Assembly: GCF_030009775.1 (NCBI RefSeq)
Contig: NZ_JASCTH010000020.1
Location: 62,001-126,000 of the forward strand
Direction: 5' to 3'
DNA length: 64,000 bases
Origin: Actinoplanes sandaracinus
Lineage (GTDB): Bacteria; Actinomycetota; Actinomycetes; Mycobacteriales; Micromonosporaceae
The notes beneath the pieces were generated by a model. It worked only from the letters and a program-made list of their open reading frames with translations. It had not been told where the DNA came from and did not search any database. Shown piece by piece: positions 51,592-61,129 of this stretch. Position 1 is the first letter of the stretch, and each line of letters begins with the position of its first letter. The translations under genes were made by a program, and so were the position numbers.

Positions 51592-54099
51592 TCAGTCGCG
51601 GGGTTCGTCGAGGCCGAGCAGCCGGTCGAAGAGGCGGAAGCGGAAGACCAGCGTCAGGGTGCCGTACCAGAGGATCAGGGCCGGCAGGACCACCAGGAAC
51701 ACCGGCTTCGACGGCCCCATCAGACCGAAATAGTTCCACAGCACCGGTACGCACAGGACCGCGCTGAACAGCACCATCAACCCCATCACCAGCCACGCGG
51801 GCCGCCGGTCGCCGGTCGGCGGGGTCCACGCCGCGAAGGCCCGCGAGTACGGCGCGAGAAAACTGATCAGCAGGAACGAGGCGAAGCAGAAGAACGTCGA
51901 CAGGCCGGTCTGCGCCAGGATCGTGGCCGCGGCGGTGGCGAAGTCGGCGTCCGTGCCGTACTGGAGGCCGGTGTACTTCTCGAACTCGTCGATGATCCGG
52001 CCCGGGGTCCGGCCCGAGGTGAACCCGTGCGTGATCATGTCGTAGAGCGCCGTGTAGATCGCGGTGCCGAAGGTCGCCGTCACCACCGACGCGGGGACCA
52101 CGAACCGGACCAGGTTGCGCAGCATGTGCGGGTCCGGGCGGGTGGGCCGGGCCCAGAAGGTGAGGAACATCGTCGGGATGCCGACGGTGAACATGGTCAG
52201 CCCGACCTGCGTGGGGGAGTACGGGAAACCCAGCTGGAGCATGGTGACCGCCAGGATGACCAGGCCCTGACTGGCCACCCGGGCCAGGAAGACGTAGAGC
52301 GAGATGCCGATGCCGTTGATGATCCGGCGGCCCTCGTGCTGGGCCGGCGGCAGCGCCGAGAAGTTGTCGTCGACCAGCACGATGTCGGCGACGTCGCGGG
52401 TGACCGGGCTGCCGCTGCGCATGGCGATCCCGACGTGCGCCTGTTTGAGGGCGCGGGCGTCGTTGACCCCGTCGCCGATCATCGCCACGTAACGGCCCTG
52501 ACGGCGCAGCGAGTGGACGATGCGTTCCTTGTGCTCCGGTGCGACCCGGCCGAACACGCTGGTCCTCGCCACCACCCGGTCCAGAGCCGGATCGTCGAGA
52601 TCGTCCAGGTCACGGCCGGGTACCGGCTCGCCGGTGGCGATGCCGGCCCGGGTGGCGATCGCGGCGACGGTGCGCGGATCGTCGCCGGACAGCACTTTGA
52701 GTTCCACCCCGTCGGCGTGGAAACGGGCGACCGTCTCGACGACGTCGTCGCGCAGCTCGTCGGCGAGCACGGCCAGCGCGACCGGCTCCAGCATCGGGAG
52801 CTCCGGCCGTCCCGCCGCGTCGCGCAGCCCCGCCTCCGGATCCTCGGGCCGGGCCAGCAGCAACACCCGCAGCCCGCGCCCGGCCCGGTCGGCGACCTCA
52901 CCGACCGGGACCGGCTGCCGCAGCCGGCCGGCCAGCGCGTCCGGTGCGCCCAGCACCCAGACGCCCTCCTCGGCGACCATTCCCGACCAGCGCGACGACG
53001 ACGAGAACGGCACCTCGTCGCGGACCCGCCAGACCGGCCCGCCCAGCGCCGCGGCGAGCGCCAGGGCGGTCAGGTTCGGGCTGGTGGCGTTGTGCGCGAG
53101 CCCGCCCAGCGCCTCCGCGGACTCGTTGTATTGGTGGCCGCCGAGCGGGACGACCTCCTCGCAGGTCAGCTGGCCAGTGGTCAGGGTGCCGGTCTTGTCG
53201 GTGCAGACGACGTCCACATTGCTGACCGACTCGACGGCGTTGACCTGCTGCACCAGCGCCCCGGTGCGGGCGATCCGCACCGCGCCGGCGGTGTAGGCGA
53301 GCGCGATCAGGAAGAACAGCCCGTACGGCACCAGGCCGGACAGCACCGCGGTGATCTGCACGACCCGCAGCACGCTGAATCCCTCCAGCGCTGCCTGCGC
53401 CAGGATGGTGCCGCTCATCAGTGCGGTCAGCGCCATCACCAGCCGCACGATGAAGTCGATCCGGCGTTGCAGCGGCGTCCGGTCGGTGGTGGACCGCCGG
53501 GCCGCGGCGGTGAGCCGCCCGGCGTAGCTGTGCGCGCCCACGTCCCGGGCCTGCTGATGACCGTCCCCGGCCACGCACAGGCTGCCCGAGCGCAGGCCGT
53601 CACCGGGATGCTTGACCACCGGCTCGGACTCCCCGGTGAGCAGCGACTCGTCGGCCTCCAGCCGGCCGCCGTCGAGCAGCGGGCCGTCCACCACGATCTG
53701 GTCTCCCGGCCGGACCCGGATCACGTCGCCGCGGACCACCTGGTCGGGGAGGATCTCCACCTCCCGGCCGTCGCGGACCACCAGCACCCCGGCCCGGTCC
53801 AGCAGTTGCAGCCGGTCCAGTTTGTGTTTGGCCCGGATCTCCTGGGCCGCGCTGATCACGGCGTTGATCAGGCCGAGGCCGACGCTGATCAGCGCGTCGC
53901 TGTACCGGCCCAGGCTCAGCAGCGCGCCGCCGATCACGAACAGGATCAGGTTGAAGAACGAGAAGACGTTCGTCCGCAGGATCTCGGCATAGCCGCGTGA
54001 ACCGCCCTGCACGGCCGTGTTCGCCTCACCGCGCCGGCGCCGGGCCTCCGCTTCGGCCCCGGTCAGCCCCGCGGCCGGCGCGAGCATCACCTGTTCCAT
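51592..54099 (-). CDS. P-type cation ATPase (CtpE-like)
   Basis: 835 aa from ATG 54099. Actuator motif TGES (155-158), phosphorylated D301 in CTDKTGTLTTG, hinge GDGVNDARALKQAHVGIAM, and about ten membrane helices (C-terminal pairs about 600-815). The fourth-helix motif is GLVPYGLFF, not the PEGL of typical Ca/Mg pumps, in line with the actinobacterial CtpE group, for which Ca2+ transport has been reported. Shorter than the ~900 aa of calcium P2A pumps. It lies 24 bases downstream of a TetR gene on the same strand, so they may form an operon. Confidence 0.88.
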   Translation of the reverse strand: MEQVMLAPAAGLTGAEAEARRRRGEANTAVQGGSRGYAEILRTNVFSFFNLILFVIGGALLSLGRYSDALISVGLGLINAVISAAQEIRAKHKLDRLQLLDRAGVLVVRDGREVEILPDQVVRGDVIRVRPGDQIVVDGPLLDGGRLEADESLLTGESEPVVKHPGDGLRSGSLCVAGDGHQQARDVGAHSYAGRLTAAARRSTTDRTPLQRRIDFIVRLVMALTALMSGTILAQAALEGFSVLRVVQITAVLSGLVPYGLFFLIALAYTAGAVRIARTGALVQQVNAVESVSNVDVVCTDKTGTLTTGQLTCEEVVPLGGHQYNESAEALGGLAHNATSPNLTALALAAALGGPVWRVRDEVPFSSSSRWSGMVAEEGVWVLGAPDALAGRLRQPVPVGEVADRAGRGLRVLLLARPEDPEAGLRDAAGRPELPMLEPVALAVLADELRDDVVETVARFHADGVELKVLSGDDPRTVAAIATRAGIATGEPVPGRDLDDLDDPALDRVVARTSVFGRVAPEHKERIVHSLRRQGRYVAMIGDGVNDARALKQAHVGIAMRSGSPVTRDVADIVLVDDNFSALPPAQHEGRRIINGIGISLYVFLARVASQGLVILAVTMLQLGFPYSPTQVGLTMFTVGIPTMFLTFWARPTRPDPHMLRNLVRFVVPASVVTATFGTAIYTALYDMITHGFTSGRTPGRIIDEFEKYTGLQYGTDADFATAAATILAQTGLSTFFCFASFLLISFLAPYSRAFAAWTPPTGDRRPAWLVMGLMVLFSAVLCVPVLWNYFGLMGPSKPVFLVVLPALILWYGTLTLVFRFRLFDRLLGLDEPRD

Positions 54100-54123
54100 T
54101 CGATCGCAGCCCCCGCGATCAGG

Positions 54124-54783
54124 TTAGTGGCCCAGAAGCTGCTCCAGACCGGTGATGAAGATCTTGAGGTCGAAGTCGAGCTGGGCCTCGCCGGGGCCGT
54201 AGCCGTCGGTCATCAGCCGCCGCATCGTCCGGAACCGGTCGGCGGGGGCGGCGTCGAGCGCCCGCCGGATCTCGGCGGTCTGGGGGTGGACGCCGTCCCG
54301 GCGGGCCATCATGATCGCGTCGCGGGCCGAGGAGAACACGAACTCGGCGAGGAAGGCGAGGGCCCGGCCGGTCTGTTCCTCGGTGAACCCGGCGGCGAGC
54401 AGGATCTCCGCGTACCGCTCGGTCGCGGCGAAGATCGTCAGGCCGCCGGTCGCCGGGACCCGCACGTACTCGAACAGCGCCCCGGTGCGGACCATCCCGT
54501 CGCGCATGTGGCGCGCCATTACCCGGGTGGCCTGCCGCCAGTCGATGCCGGCCGGCAGCGGGACCTCGCTGACTTCGGTGTTCAGCACGTCCAGAGCGAC
54601 CAGTTCGAGCAGGCCGTCACGGTCGCTGACGTGGTAGTTGAGGGCTTTGCGGTCGACCCCCAACTCCTCGGCGACCGCCTGCATGGTGATGGCCGCCGGG
54701 TCCATGGCGCGGGCCACGGCGACGATCCGGTCCCGGCTGATCCGCGGCGGGCGTCCCCTGCGGCGCGGTGTCGTGTTCTCCAA
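54124..54783 (-). CDS. TetR-family regulator with TetR_C-type effector domain
   Basis: 219 aa. I start at TTG 54783 (AGGGGG about 9 nt upstream) because residues beyond it are low complexity. Helix-turn-helix about 10-55 (GRPPRISRDRIVAVARAM, VDRKALNYHVSDRDGLLEL). The long helical C-terminal domain resembles tetracycline-repressor-type regulators. It probably controls the P-type ATPase that follows 24 bases later; ligand unknown. Confidence 0.83.
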   Translation of the reverse strand: MENTTPRRRGRPPRISRDRIVAVARAMDPAAITMQAVAEELGVDRKALNYHVSDRDGLLELVALDVLNTEVSEVPLPAGIDWRQATRVMARHMRDGMVRTGALFEYVRVPATGGLTIFAATERYAEILLAAGFTEEQTGRALAFLAEFVFSSARDAIMMARRDGVHPQTAEIRRALDAAPADRFRTMRRLMTDGYGPGEAQLDFDLKIFITGLEQLLGH

Positions 54784-55123
54784 CCGGACATCCCCCTGGT
54801 AGTGGTGGTCGGCATCCAGCCTATTTCTCCGCCGGGTTCGCGTTCTGGGACGCGATCGCAGGATCTCGGCCCACCGCCGGCCCGTTCGCCGCGATGCTCG
54901 CCCCGCCGGCTGACTCACCGCCGCGGAGACGGCCGGGGCACCCGCCGGTTCCGTACGCGCCACCGTGAGTTCGGTTGTTGTGCGCCGGCCGTCACCGTGC
55001 TGCTCGTCTGAGCGGCGTCCGGCATTAACGCCACCGCCGCCGGCCACTCATAGCGTCGAGTCGATCACGCCCGCCCGCGCCGCCCCCGGCACAGCGGCGT
55101 TCCCCCTGCGTAAGCGAGTCGAC
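54784..55123. other. 340-bp divergent intergenic region
   Basis: Lies between the leftward TetR gene and the rightward glycosyltransferase gene. It should contain both promoters. An open frame runs rightward into the glycosyltransferase, but its sequence is low complexity. I see no palindrome or hairpin worth naming. Confidence 0.4.
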
Positions 55124-56101
55124 ATGTCTGTTCAACCGGACGTCAGCGTCGTCATCCCGACCTGCGGCCGTGCGCACCTGGCCGTCCGCGCGGCCGGCAG
55201 CGCCCTCGCCCAGACGCACCCGACCCTCGAGGTGATCGTCGTGGTGGACGGCCCCGACGAGGCCACCGCCGATGCTCTCGGCGCGATCGGCGACGAACGG
55301 CTACGGGTGATCGTCCTGCCCGAGCGCGGCCGGGCCCCGCACGCCCGCAACGTCGGCGCCCGGCAGGCCCGCGGCCGGTTCGTGGCCCTGCTGGACGACG
55401 ACGACGAGTGGCTGCCCCACAAGATCGAGGCGCAGTTGGCCTTGGCCGCCGGATCGAGCGCCGCCTTCCCGGTCGTCGCCACCCGGCTGATCAACCGCAC
55501 ACCCCGCGCCGACTCGATCATGCCGCGCCGGCTGCCCGGCCCCGGCGAGCCGCTCAGCGAGTACTTCACCGTCCGGCGTGGCCTGTTCTACGGCGACGGG
55601 TTCATTCAGACCTCCACCATCATGGCGCCGGCCGAACTGCTGCGCCGGGTGCCGTTCACCGTGGGCCTGCGCCGCCAGCAGGAGCTGGACTGGGCGCTGC
55701 GCGCGATCCGTGAGGACGGTGTGGAGTTGCTCTACGCCGAGGAGGCCCTCGTGCTCTGGCACCAGGACGAGGACCGCGAGCGGATCAGCCACCAGAACCC
55801 GTACGAGGAACAACTCGCATGGCTGCGCGACAACCGGCATCTGTTCACGCCCCGGGCGTACGCCGCCTTCACCCTCAGCGTGATCAGCTCGATGGCGGCG
55901 CCCGGCCGGCAGGGCCGCCATTTCCGGGAACTGCTCGCCGAAGCCCGCCGGCACGGCCGGCCCGCCACCCTCGACTACCTCACCCACCTGCAGATCTGGG
56001 CGCTCCCACCGGCCCTGCGCGCCCGCCTCCGCGACCTGGTGGTGGGACGCCGCCTGGCCCGCGACACCGCCGCCCTGCCCGAGCCGGTCGATGTCGCCTG
56101 A
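55124..56101 (+). CDS. family 2 glycosyltransferase
   Basis: 325 aa from ATG 55124. GT-A fold: VSVVIPTCGRAHLAVRAAGS at the start, VIVVVDGPDE, RAPHARNVGARQARGRFVALLDDDDEW with the metal-binding DxD, then an acceptor region with QQELDWALR (ED/QxxRW-like). It transfers a sugar from a nucleotide donor, probably onto a surface polysaccharide or glycolipid. It overlaps the GT4 gene by 11 bases, so the two are co-expressed. Confidence 0.88.
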   Translation: MSVQPDVSVVIPTCGRAHLAVRAAGSALAQTHPTLEVIVVVDGPDEATADALGAIGDERLRVIVLPERGRAPHARNVGARQARGRFVALLDDDDEWLPHKIEAQLALAAGSSAAFPVVATRLINRTPRADSIMPRRLPGPGEPLSEYFTVRRGLFYGDGFIQTSTIMAPAELLRRVPFTVGLRRQQELDWALRAIREDGVELLYAEEALVLWHQDEDRERISHQNPYEEQLAWLRDNRHLFTPRAYAAFTLSVISSMAAPGRQGRHFRELLAEARRHGRPATLDYLTHLQIWALPPALRARLRDLVVGRRLARDTAALPEPVDVA

Positions 56102-57278
56102 CCCCCGCCCGCCGTCGCCGGCCGGCTCGCCGCCTGATCGGCGGGTCCCCCGGGTCGCGGTCTGGCGCAGCGCGCTGTTGCTCGGCTCGGAGACGTTCAT
56201 CCGGGCACAGGGTGACGCGCTGACCCGCTGGGCCCCGGCCTATGTCGGCGCCACCCGCGTCGACTCGGCACTGTCGCGCTCCGACGACGTCATCGTCTTC
56301 CCGGACGGCCCGGCCGGACGCCGCGAGTTCCTCCGGCTGCGGCTGGGTGGCACCTCCCCGCGACTGCGCGCCGTGCTCGGTCAGGTGCGGCCCGCCCTGG
56401 TGCACGCCCACTTCGGTGGCGACGGCTGGCTCGTCAGCCGCACCGCCCGGCAGCTCGGCGTGCCCCTGATCGTCACCGTCCACGGCCACGACGTCACCCG
56501 CCAGCCGCGCAGTCCCGGCCTGCACGGCCTGCGCTACCGCCGCAACCTGCGGGCCGTATTCGACCGTGCGGCCCTGGTCATCGCCGTCTCCCGGGTCATC
56601 CGCGAACGTGCCGAGGCGTGCGGCGCCGACCCCGCGAAGATCAGGGTGCACCACACCGGCGTGCCGGTCCCGGCGGCCCCGCCGATGGTCCCGAAACGCT
56701 GGGACGTCACCTTCGTCGGCCGTCTCGTCGCCAAGAAGGGCGTCGACGACCTGCTCACCGCCCTGGCCCGGATGGACTCGCCGCGCCCGCGTGCCCTGAT
56801 CATCGGCGACGGGCCGCTGCTGCCGCGGATGCGGGCCCACGCCGAGAGCCTCGGCGTGGACGCCACCTTCGTCGGCGAGCAGCCGCCCGAGTCGGTGCAG
56901 CGTCACCTCGCCGAGTCACGGATGCTCGCCGCCCCGTCGAAGACCGCACCGGACGGCGACACCGAGGGCCTGCCCACCACCATCCTGGAGGCCGCGGCCC
57001 TGGGCCTGCCGGTGGTGGCCACCCGGCACAGCGGCATCCCGGAGGCGGTGCTCGACGGGCGCACCGGGCTGCTCACCCTGGAGGCCGACCCCGAAGCGCT
57101 GGCCGGCTCACTCAGCCGGCTGCTGCACGACGCGGACCTGCGGCGCAGGCTCGGCGCTCACGGCCGCGAACACGTGGCCGCCCACTTCGACCTGCACACC
57201 CAGACGCTGCGCCTGGAAGACCTCTACGACGAGGTCGCCGCCCGCAGCCCGGCCCGCAGCCCGGCCCGCCGCCGCTGA
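56091..57278 (+). CDS. family 4 glycosyltransferase
   Basis: 395 aa from ATG 56091. GT-B fold: VWRSALLLGSETFIRAQGDAL and VHAHFGGDGWLVSR in the N-terminal acceptor domain; VTFVGRLVAKKGVDDLLTAL and GLPTTILEAAALGLPVVAT (EX7E motif) in the donor domain. A retaining transferase of the kind used in exopolysaccharide synthesis. It ends with the repeats SPARSPARRR. Follows the GT2 gene by overlap; the next gene is convergent. Confidence 0.9.
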   Translation: MSPDPRPPSPAGSPPDRRVPRVAVWRSALLLGSETFIRAQGDALTRWAPAYVGATRVDSALSRSDDVIVFPDGPAGRREFLRLRLGGTSPRLRAVLGQVRPALVHAHFGGDGWLVSRTARQLGVPLIVTVHGHDVTRQPRSPGLHGLRYRRNLRAVFDRAALVIAVSRVIRERAEACGADPAKIRVHHTGVPVPAAPPMVPKRWDVTFVGRLVAKKGVDDLLTALARMDSPRPRALIIGDGPLLPRMRAHAESLGVDATFVGEQPPESVQRHLAESRMLAAPSKTAPDGDTEGLPTTILEAAALGLPVVATRHSGIPEAVLDGRTGLLTLEADPEALAGSLSRLLHDADLRRRLGAHGREHVAAHFDLHTQTLRLEDLYDEVAARSPARSPARRR

Positions 57279-57310
57279 CCCGGCCCACGCGACACGCCTC
57301 GGGCCCTCGG

Positions 57311-58333
57311 TCAGCTCAGGATGACCGGGTTGGTGAGCGCGGCCATCCGCCCCGAAGGGTGCCGCACCTCGACACGGACGAACGCCGACTCCTCCCGGCT
57401 GGTGCGCCACCGGACGATGCCCGTGCCGTCCCCGGGCAGCGGTTCGCGGTGCACCCGGCCCCGATCGGTGTGGAAGCCGACCACGCCCTCAGGCACGCCC
57501 GTGACCTCCACCCGCGCCACGCATGGCGCCTCACCGGCCGTCAGCCGTTCCCCGACCCCGGCGCGGCGGTCACCGGCGCGGACCGTGAACGACACCTGGA
57601 CCTCGGCTGACTCGGCGATCCAGCAGCGCCCGGCACGGATGCCGGCGAGCAGGGCGTCCGTGCCCAGCCCGTCCGCCAGCACCACGGTCTGCGGAGTGCC
57701 GAGCTGACCTGCCTGGTGGGCGTCGCTGTTGCCGACGGCCGGGCGCCACCGTCCCCGGTGGATGCCCGCGGCCAGCCCACGGCCCCATTCCGCCAGGGCC
57801 GCCTCGTTGTCGGCGTTCCACGGCAGGTCCGAGCGCCACAACCCGTTCCACACCTCGACCGCGTCGAACCGCCGGAACGGATACATGAGAACGCCGGACG
57901 GGTACGGAGCGTGCGGGTGAGCGGCGACGCAGAGGCCACCGGTCTCATGCACCCCGTCGACCGCCCGGTCGATCAGGTCGTCCCGCACCCCGTAGCGCCA
58001 GTCGACGACCTGTCCCGGGTCGATGCCGACCGCCAGCCAGTGCCCGGTGGTGGTGACGACCTCCTGGCCCAGGACGACCAGCAGATCGTCACCGGCCAGC
58101 GATCCCCACGCGCCATGGGTGTCCGCGGTGTTGTGCTCGGTGATCGCGATGAAGTCCAGGCCCGCCGCCCGGGCGGCCGCCGCGACCTGCTCCGGAGTGA
58201 GCTCGCCGCCGTGTGAGCGCCGCGTGTGGACGTGGAGGTCACCGCGGTACCAGCCGCGTGCCCGGCCGGCCACCCGCCGGGGCGGGAACTCCGGCTCGGC
58301 GGCCGGCTCGGACGTGTCCGCACTCGTGATCAT
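57311..58333 (-). CDS. PHP-domain metallohydrolase (CehA/McbA-like)
   Basis: 340 aa from ATG 58333; no clear ribosome site. PHP metal ligands: GDLHVHTRRSH (H34, H36), ITEHN (E66, H67), VAAHPHAPYPS and GNSDAH. The C-terminal ~90 residues form a beta-sandwich-like module. Family members act as phosphoesterases or, in CehA/McbA, as carbaryl hydrolases. No signal peptide. The physiological substrate is unknown. It is followed upstream by the RidA gene in the same direction. Confidence 0.85.
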   Translation of the reverse strand: MITSADTSEPAAEPEFPPRRVAGRARGWYRGDLHVHTRRSHGGELTPEQVAAAARAAGLDFIAITEHNTADTHGAWGSLAGDDLLVVLGQEVVTTTGHWLAVGIDPGQVVDWRYGVRDDLIDRAVDGVHETGGLCVAAHPHAPYPSGVLMYPFRRFDAVEVWNGLWRSDLPWNADNEAALAEWGRGLAAGIHRGRWRPAVGNSDAHQAGQLGTPQTVVLADGLGTDALLAGIRAGRCWIAESAEVQVSFTVRAGDRRAGVGERLTAGEAPCVARVEVTGVPEGVVGFHTDRGRVHREPLPGDGTGIVRWRTSREESAFVRVEVRHPSGRMAALTNPVILS

Positions 58334-58377
58334 CACGGCATGGTAGTCAGCGGACCGCCGGCACTGATCCACGGACG

Positions 58378-58767
58378 CTAGGCGGTGCGGCGGCGGGCGT
58401 CCACCTCGATCTCGATCCTCATGCGGGGGTCGGCGAGACCGGCCACCATCATCGTGGCGGCCGGGCGGACCTCGCCGAAGCAGCGGCGCAGCACCGGCCA
58501 GCACGGCTCGAAGTCCGCGCGGTCGGGCAGCAGGTAACGCACCCGCACCACATCGGCGAACGTGCAGCCGGCCGCGGTCAGAGCCGTCCCGATGTTGCGC
58601 AGGCACTGCTCGGCCTGCTCGACCACGTCGCCGGAGATCGTCATGGTGGCGTAGTCGAAACCGGTCGTCCCGGAGACGTACACCTGGTCGCCGTCCACGA
58701 CGGCACGGGCGTAGCCGATCTGTTCCTCGAAGACCGAGCCGCTGAGGATCGCGCGTCGTTCTGTCAC
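58378..58767 (-). CDS. RidA-family protein (enamine/imine deaminase-like)
   Basis: 129 aa from GTG 58767; GTG 58776 adds three residues. Chorismate-mutase-like RidA fold: QIGYARAVVDGDQVYVSGTTG, QAEQCLRNIGTALTAAGCTFADVVRVRYLL, and a final strand RIEIEVDA. The catalytic Arg of archetypal RidA (near residue 105) is approximated by PRMRIEIE. It hydrolyses reactive enamines or related intermediates in the cytosol. Trimeric in relatives. Confidence 0.87.
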   Translation of the reverse strand: MTERRAILSGSVFEEQIGYARAVVDGDQVYVSGTTGFDYATMTISGDVVEQAEQCLRNIGTALTAAGCTFADVVRVRYLLPDRADFEPCWPVLRRCFGEVRPAATMMVAGLADPRMRIEIEVDARRRTA

Positions 58768-58803
58768 CCGCCGCACGCTACCGGCAGCGGGGGTGGGACG
58801 GGA

Positions 58804-60261
58804 TCACCCGGTGGGCGGCTCCGGGCGGAGACGGCGCAGAGCGGCCCGGGCCAGGCGTCTTCCGGAGCGGACGCCACCGAGCACGGCCACCGCGGCCCGG
58901 CCCGGCGTCGTGCCCTTGAGGACGGCGATGATCCGGTAGGCGCGGGACAGGTCGGATTGCAGGGTCGCGGTCCTCTGCTCGTACCACGTCGATTGGGCTC
59001 TCGCCTCGCTGAGCTCACGGGCCAGGCGGTCGTGGGCGGCGGTGAGTTCACGCAGCGTCTCCGGCGCCGCCCGGGTCGCCGGAGGCGGGCCGATCGCCCG
59101 GCCGGTCATGGCGGCCAGCAGTGCGGCGGTGCCCTCGGCGGGCCACAGCTCAGCCGGCCCCTCGTCGTGGAGTGCGGCGGCGAACCGGCGCAGCGCGGCG
59201 TCCCCGTCGGCGGACGGCGGCGCCAGCGCGACCAGGCCGCCGGCGGTCACGATGATCGCGTCGGCGTCGACGGCGGCGTTCTCGCCGGACTGCCAGCCGG
59301 TGAGCAGCGCACGGAACTCGGGCTGGTCGCCGCCGCGGGCCGCGGCCAGCAGCGCGTCGTGCAGACAGGGGCCCGTCGGAACCGTGGCCCGGGACTCGCC
59401 CATGGTCCAGCCCGACGACGTCCGCCGGAGCGGGCCGCCGGTGAGCAGGCCGTCCGGTGGGGGGAGCGGGTGGTGGCCGGGGCGGGCGGCGACGACGATC
59501 CACGCCGGAGCGAGCGGCGCGGCCAGAGTGTGGCGCAGCAGACCGGCGGCGAGCGGGCGGGGGTCGGCCAGTAGCGGCCCGTCCGGTACGCCGGCCCGCC
59601 GCAACGCCGAGGTCGCGAAGCCGTGCAGGCCCGGGTCGGTGAGCGCGGCCTCGCTCAGCAGTGCGGCCGGCGCCTGCGGACACGGGTACGCCGCGTAGTC
59701 CCGCAGCACGTCGAGGCCGGTGTCACGCAGGTGGGCGCGCAACGCGGCGAGACCGGCCGGACGGGTCGGGTCGTCGCCGGCGGCCGGGCCCCAGGCCGCG
59801 TCGTCCGGCGGGGCCGCGCCGGCGTAGAGCCGGTGCAGGCCGACCGGGTTCGCGCAGGACAGCACCAGCCGGCCGCCGGGGCGCAGCACCGCGAGCAGCC
59901 GCGCCACCCCGGCCGCCCATGACAGGTCCGCGGTCTCGGTCGAGCCGGTACGGTCCAGCCCGTCCAGCGCGACCACCGTGTCGTACGCCGGAACGGCCGC
60001 CAGTTTCTCCAGGCTCCCGCAGCAGACCCGCACTCCGGGCCGGTCCGCCCAGCGGGCGGCCAGCTGTTCCGCGTCGCGCATCCCGCGCACCAGGACGGTG
60101 ACCTGCCGGGCCGGGATCGCGTCGATCAGCTCCGGATCGTGCGGCCCGGCGACCAGCACGTGCCCGTGCGCGGACCGGACGAGTTCCCGCAGCGCCGCGC
60201 CGCGGGTGGGCCGGTGGTCGGACCAGTGCGGCATCTCGCCGCCCAGCAGGAGCGGGGTCAT
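58804..60261 (-). CDS. SAM-methyltransferase-like protein with C-terminal coiled coil
   Basis: 485 aa from ATG 60261 (ATGA overlap with the gene upstream). N-terminal ~210 residues look like a class I methyltransferase: HVLVAGPHDPELIDAI, AAVPAYDTVVALDGLDRTG, LLAVLRPGGRLVLSCANPVGL. Loop I lacks the canonical GxGxG, so SAM binding is uncertain. The middle region is of unknown type. A coiled coil (about 395-440) and a basic tail follow. Proteins of this shape occur in cell-surface glycan clusters. Confidence 0.68.
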   Translation of the reverse strand: MTPLLLGGEMPHWSDHRPTRGAALRELVRSAHGHVLVAGPHDPELIDAIPARQVTVLVRGMRDAEQLAARWADRPGVRVCCGSLEKLAAVPAYDTVVALDGLDRTGSTETADLSWAAGVARLLAVLRPGGRLVLSCANPVGLHRLYAGAAPPDDAAWGPAAGDDPTRPAGLAALRAHLRDTGLDVLRDYAAYPCPQAPAALLSEAALTDPGLHGFATSALRRAGVPDGPLLADPRPLAAGLLRHTLAAPLAPAWIVVAARPGHHPLPPPDGLLTGGPLRRTSSGWTMGESRATVPTGPCLHDALLAAARGGDQPEFRALLTGWQSGENAAVDADAIIVTAGGLVALAPPSADGDAALRRFAAALHDEGPAELWPAEGTAALLAAMTGRAIGPPPATRAAPETLRELTAAHDRLARELSEARAQSTWYEQRTATLQSDLSRAYRIIAVLKGTTPGRAAVAVLGGVRSGRRLARAALRRLRPEPPTG

Positions 60262-61094
60262 GCCGCGGTCTCCGAGGGCCAGTGGAACAGGTGACGTAGT
60301 TCAGCCGGTGAGAGGGTGCGGTCGGCGCCGAGTTCCTCGACGGTGACGGCGCGGGCCGTGTCGAGGTCGATCTGCGTGCCGTGCATGGCGGCCCACTGCC
60401 GGCGGATCCGGGACCGGCCGCCGAACAGGTCGCGTTCGCCGCGCAACTGCATCGGGTCGCCGTAGACGGCCGGTTCGCAGCCGGCCAGCACGCCGTAGAA
60501 CACGGCGCTGCACAGCCGGTTCGAGGCCACCCGCTGGTGTCTGCGCTGTTCGGCGAGCTGCCGGGACAGGAAGTCCGGATCGAGGTCCTTCCACCAGCCG
60601 CCCCGGTAGCCGTGGCAGATCACCCGGAAGCCGGCCCGCTCGTAGCGGCGGCGCACCCGCGGGGTGCGGAACTCCTGCCAGTAGAGGCAGACCGTCACCG
60701 GGCCGGGCTCGGTGTCGCGGATCTCGGCGATCAGGCGGTCGTGGTCGCCTTCCACGTGCTGGCCCTCCCAGCCGTGGAACGGGTACCAGATCGTGCCTTC
60801 TCGTTCCCGCGAGGGCTCGTCGGGTTCCAGCGCGGTCAGGTACGCCCAGGGGGAGCCCACCACGTACACCTGCCGCCGGCCCATCGACCAGGCCCGGCGG
60901 CGGGTCCGTTCACTCCAGACGAACGCCGGGATCCCCGGCACGAACTCGTGATCGGGCGCGAGGCCGTCACCGATGTTCCAGCCGTGCTGGAGGTAACCGT
61001 GGATCCTGGGCGGATCGGCGTCGAACCCGCAGTAGCGGGCCAGCACGTACGAGTGCCCGTAGTAGTGGTTGGCGTGGTGCACGCCCCATCCCAT
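60258..61094 (-). CDS. surface-glycan-type protein (GT-B-like), function unknown
   Basis: 278 aa from ATG 61094. No confident family. HHANHYYGHSYVLARYCGFD at the start, IHGYLQHGWN, and late ASNRLCSAVFYGVLAGCEPAVYGDPM recall the donor half of capsule and CDP-glycerol-type glycosyltransferases. TVCLYWQEF begins the second half. No membrane segment. Coupled by ATGA to the methyltransferase-like gene downstream. Confidence 0.6.
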   Translation of the reverse strand: MGWGVHHANHYYGHSYVLARYCGFDADPPRIHGYLQHGWNIGDGLAPDHEFVPGIPAFVWSERTRRRAWSMGRRQVYVVGSPWAYLTALEPDEPSREREGTIWYPFHGWEGQHVEGDHDRLIAEIRDTEPGPVTVCLYWQEFRTPRVRRRYERAGFRVICHGYRGGWWKDLDPDFLSRQLAEQRRHQRVASNRLCSAVFYGVLAGCEPAVYGDPMQLRGERDLFGGRSRIRRQWAAMHGTQIDLDTARAVTVEELGADRTLSPAELRHLFHWPSETAA

Positions 61095-61129
61095 CGTGGG
61101 AAGGCGTACACCACGCTAACGAGAGGCGA

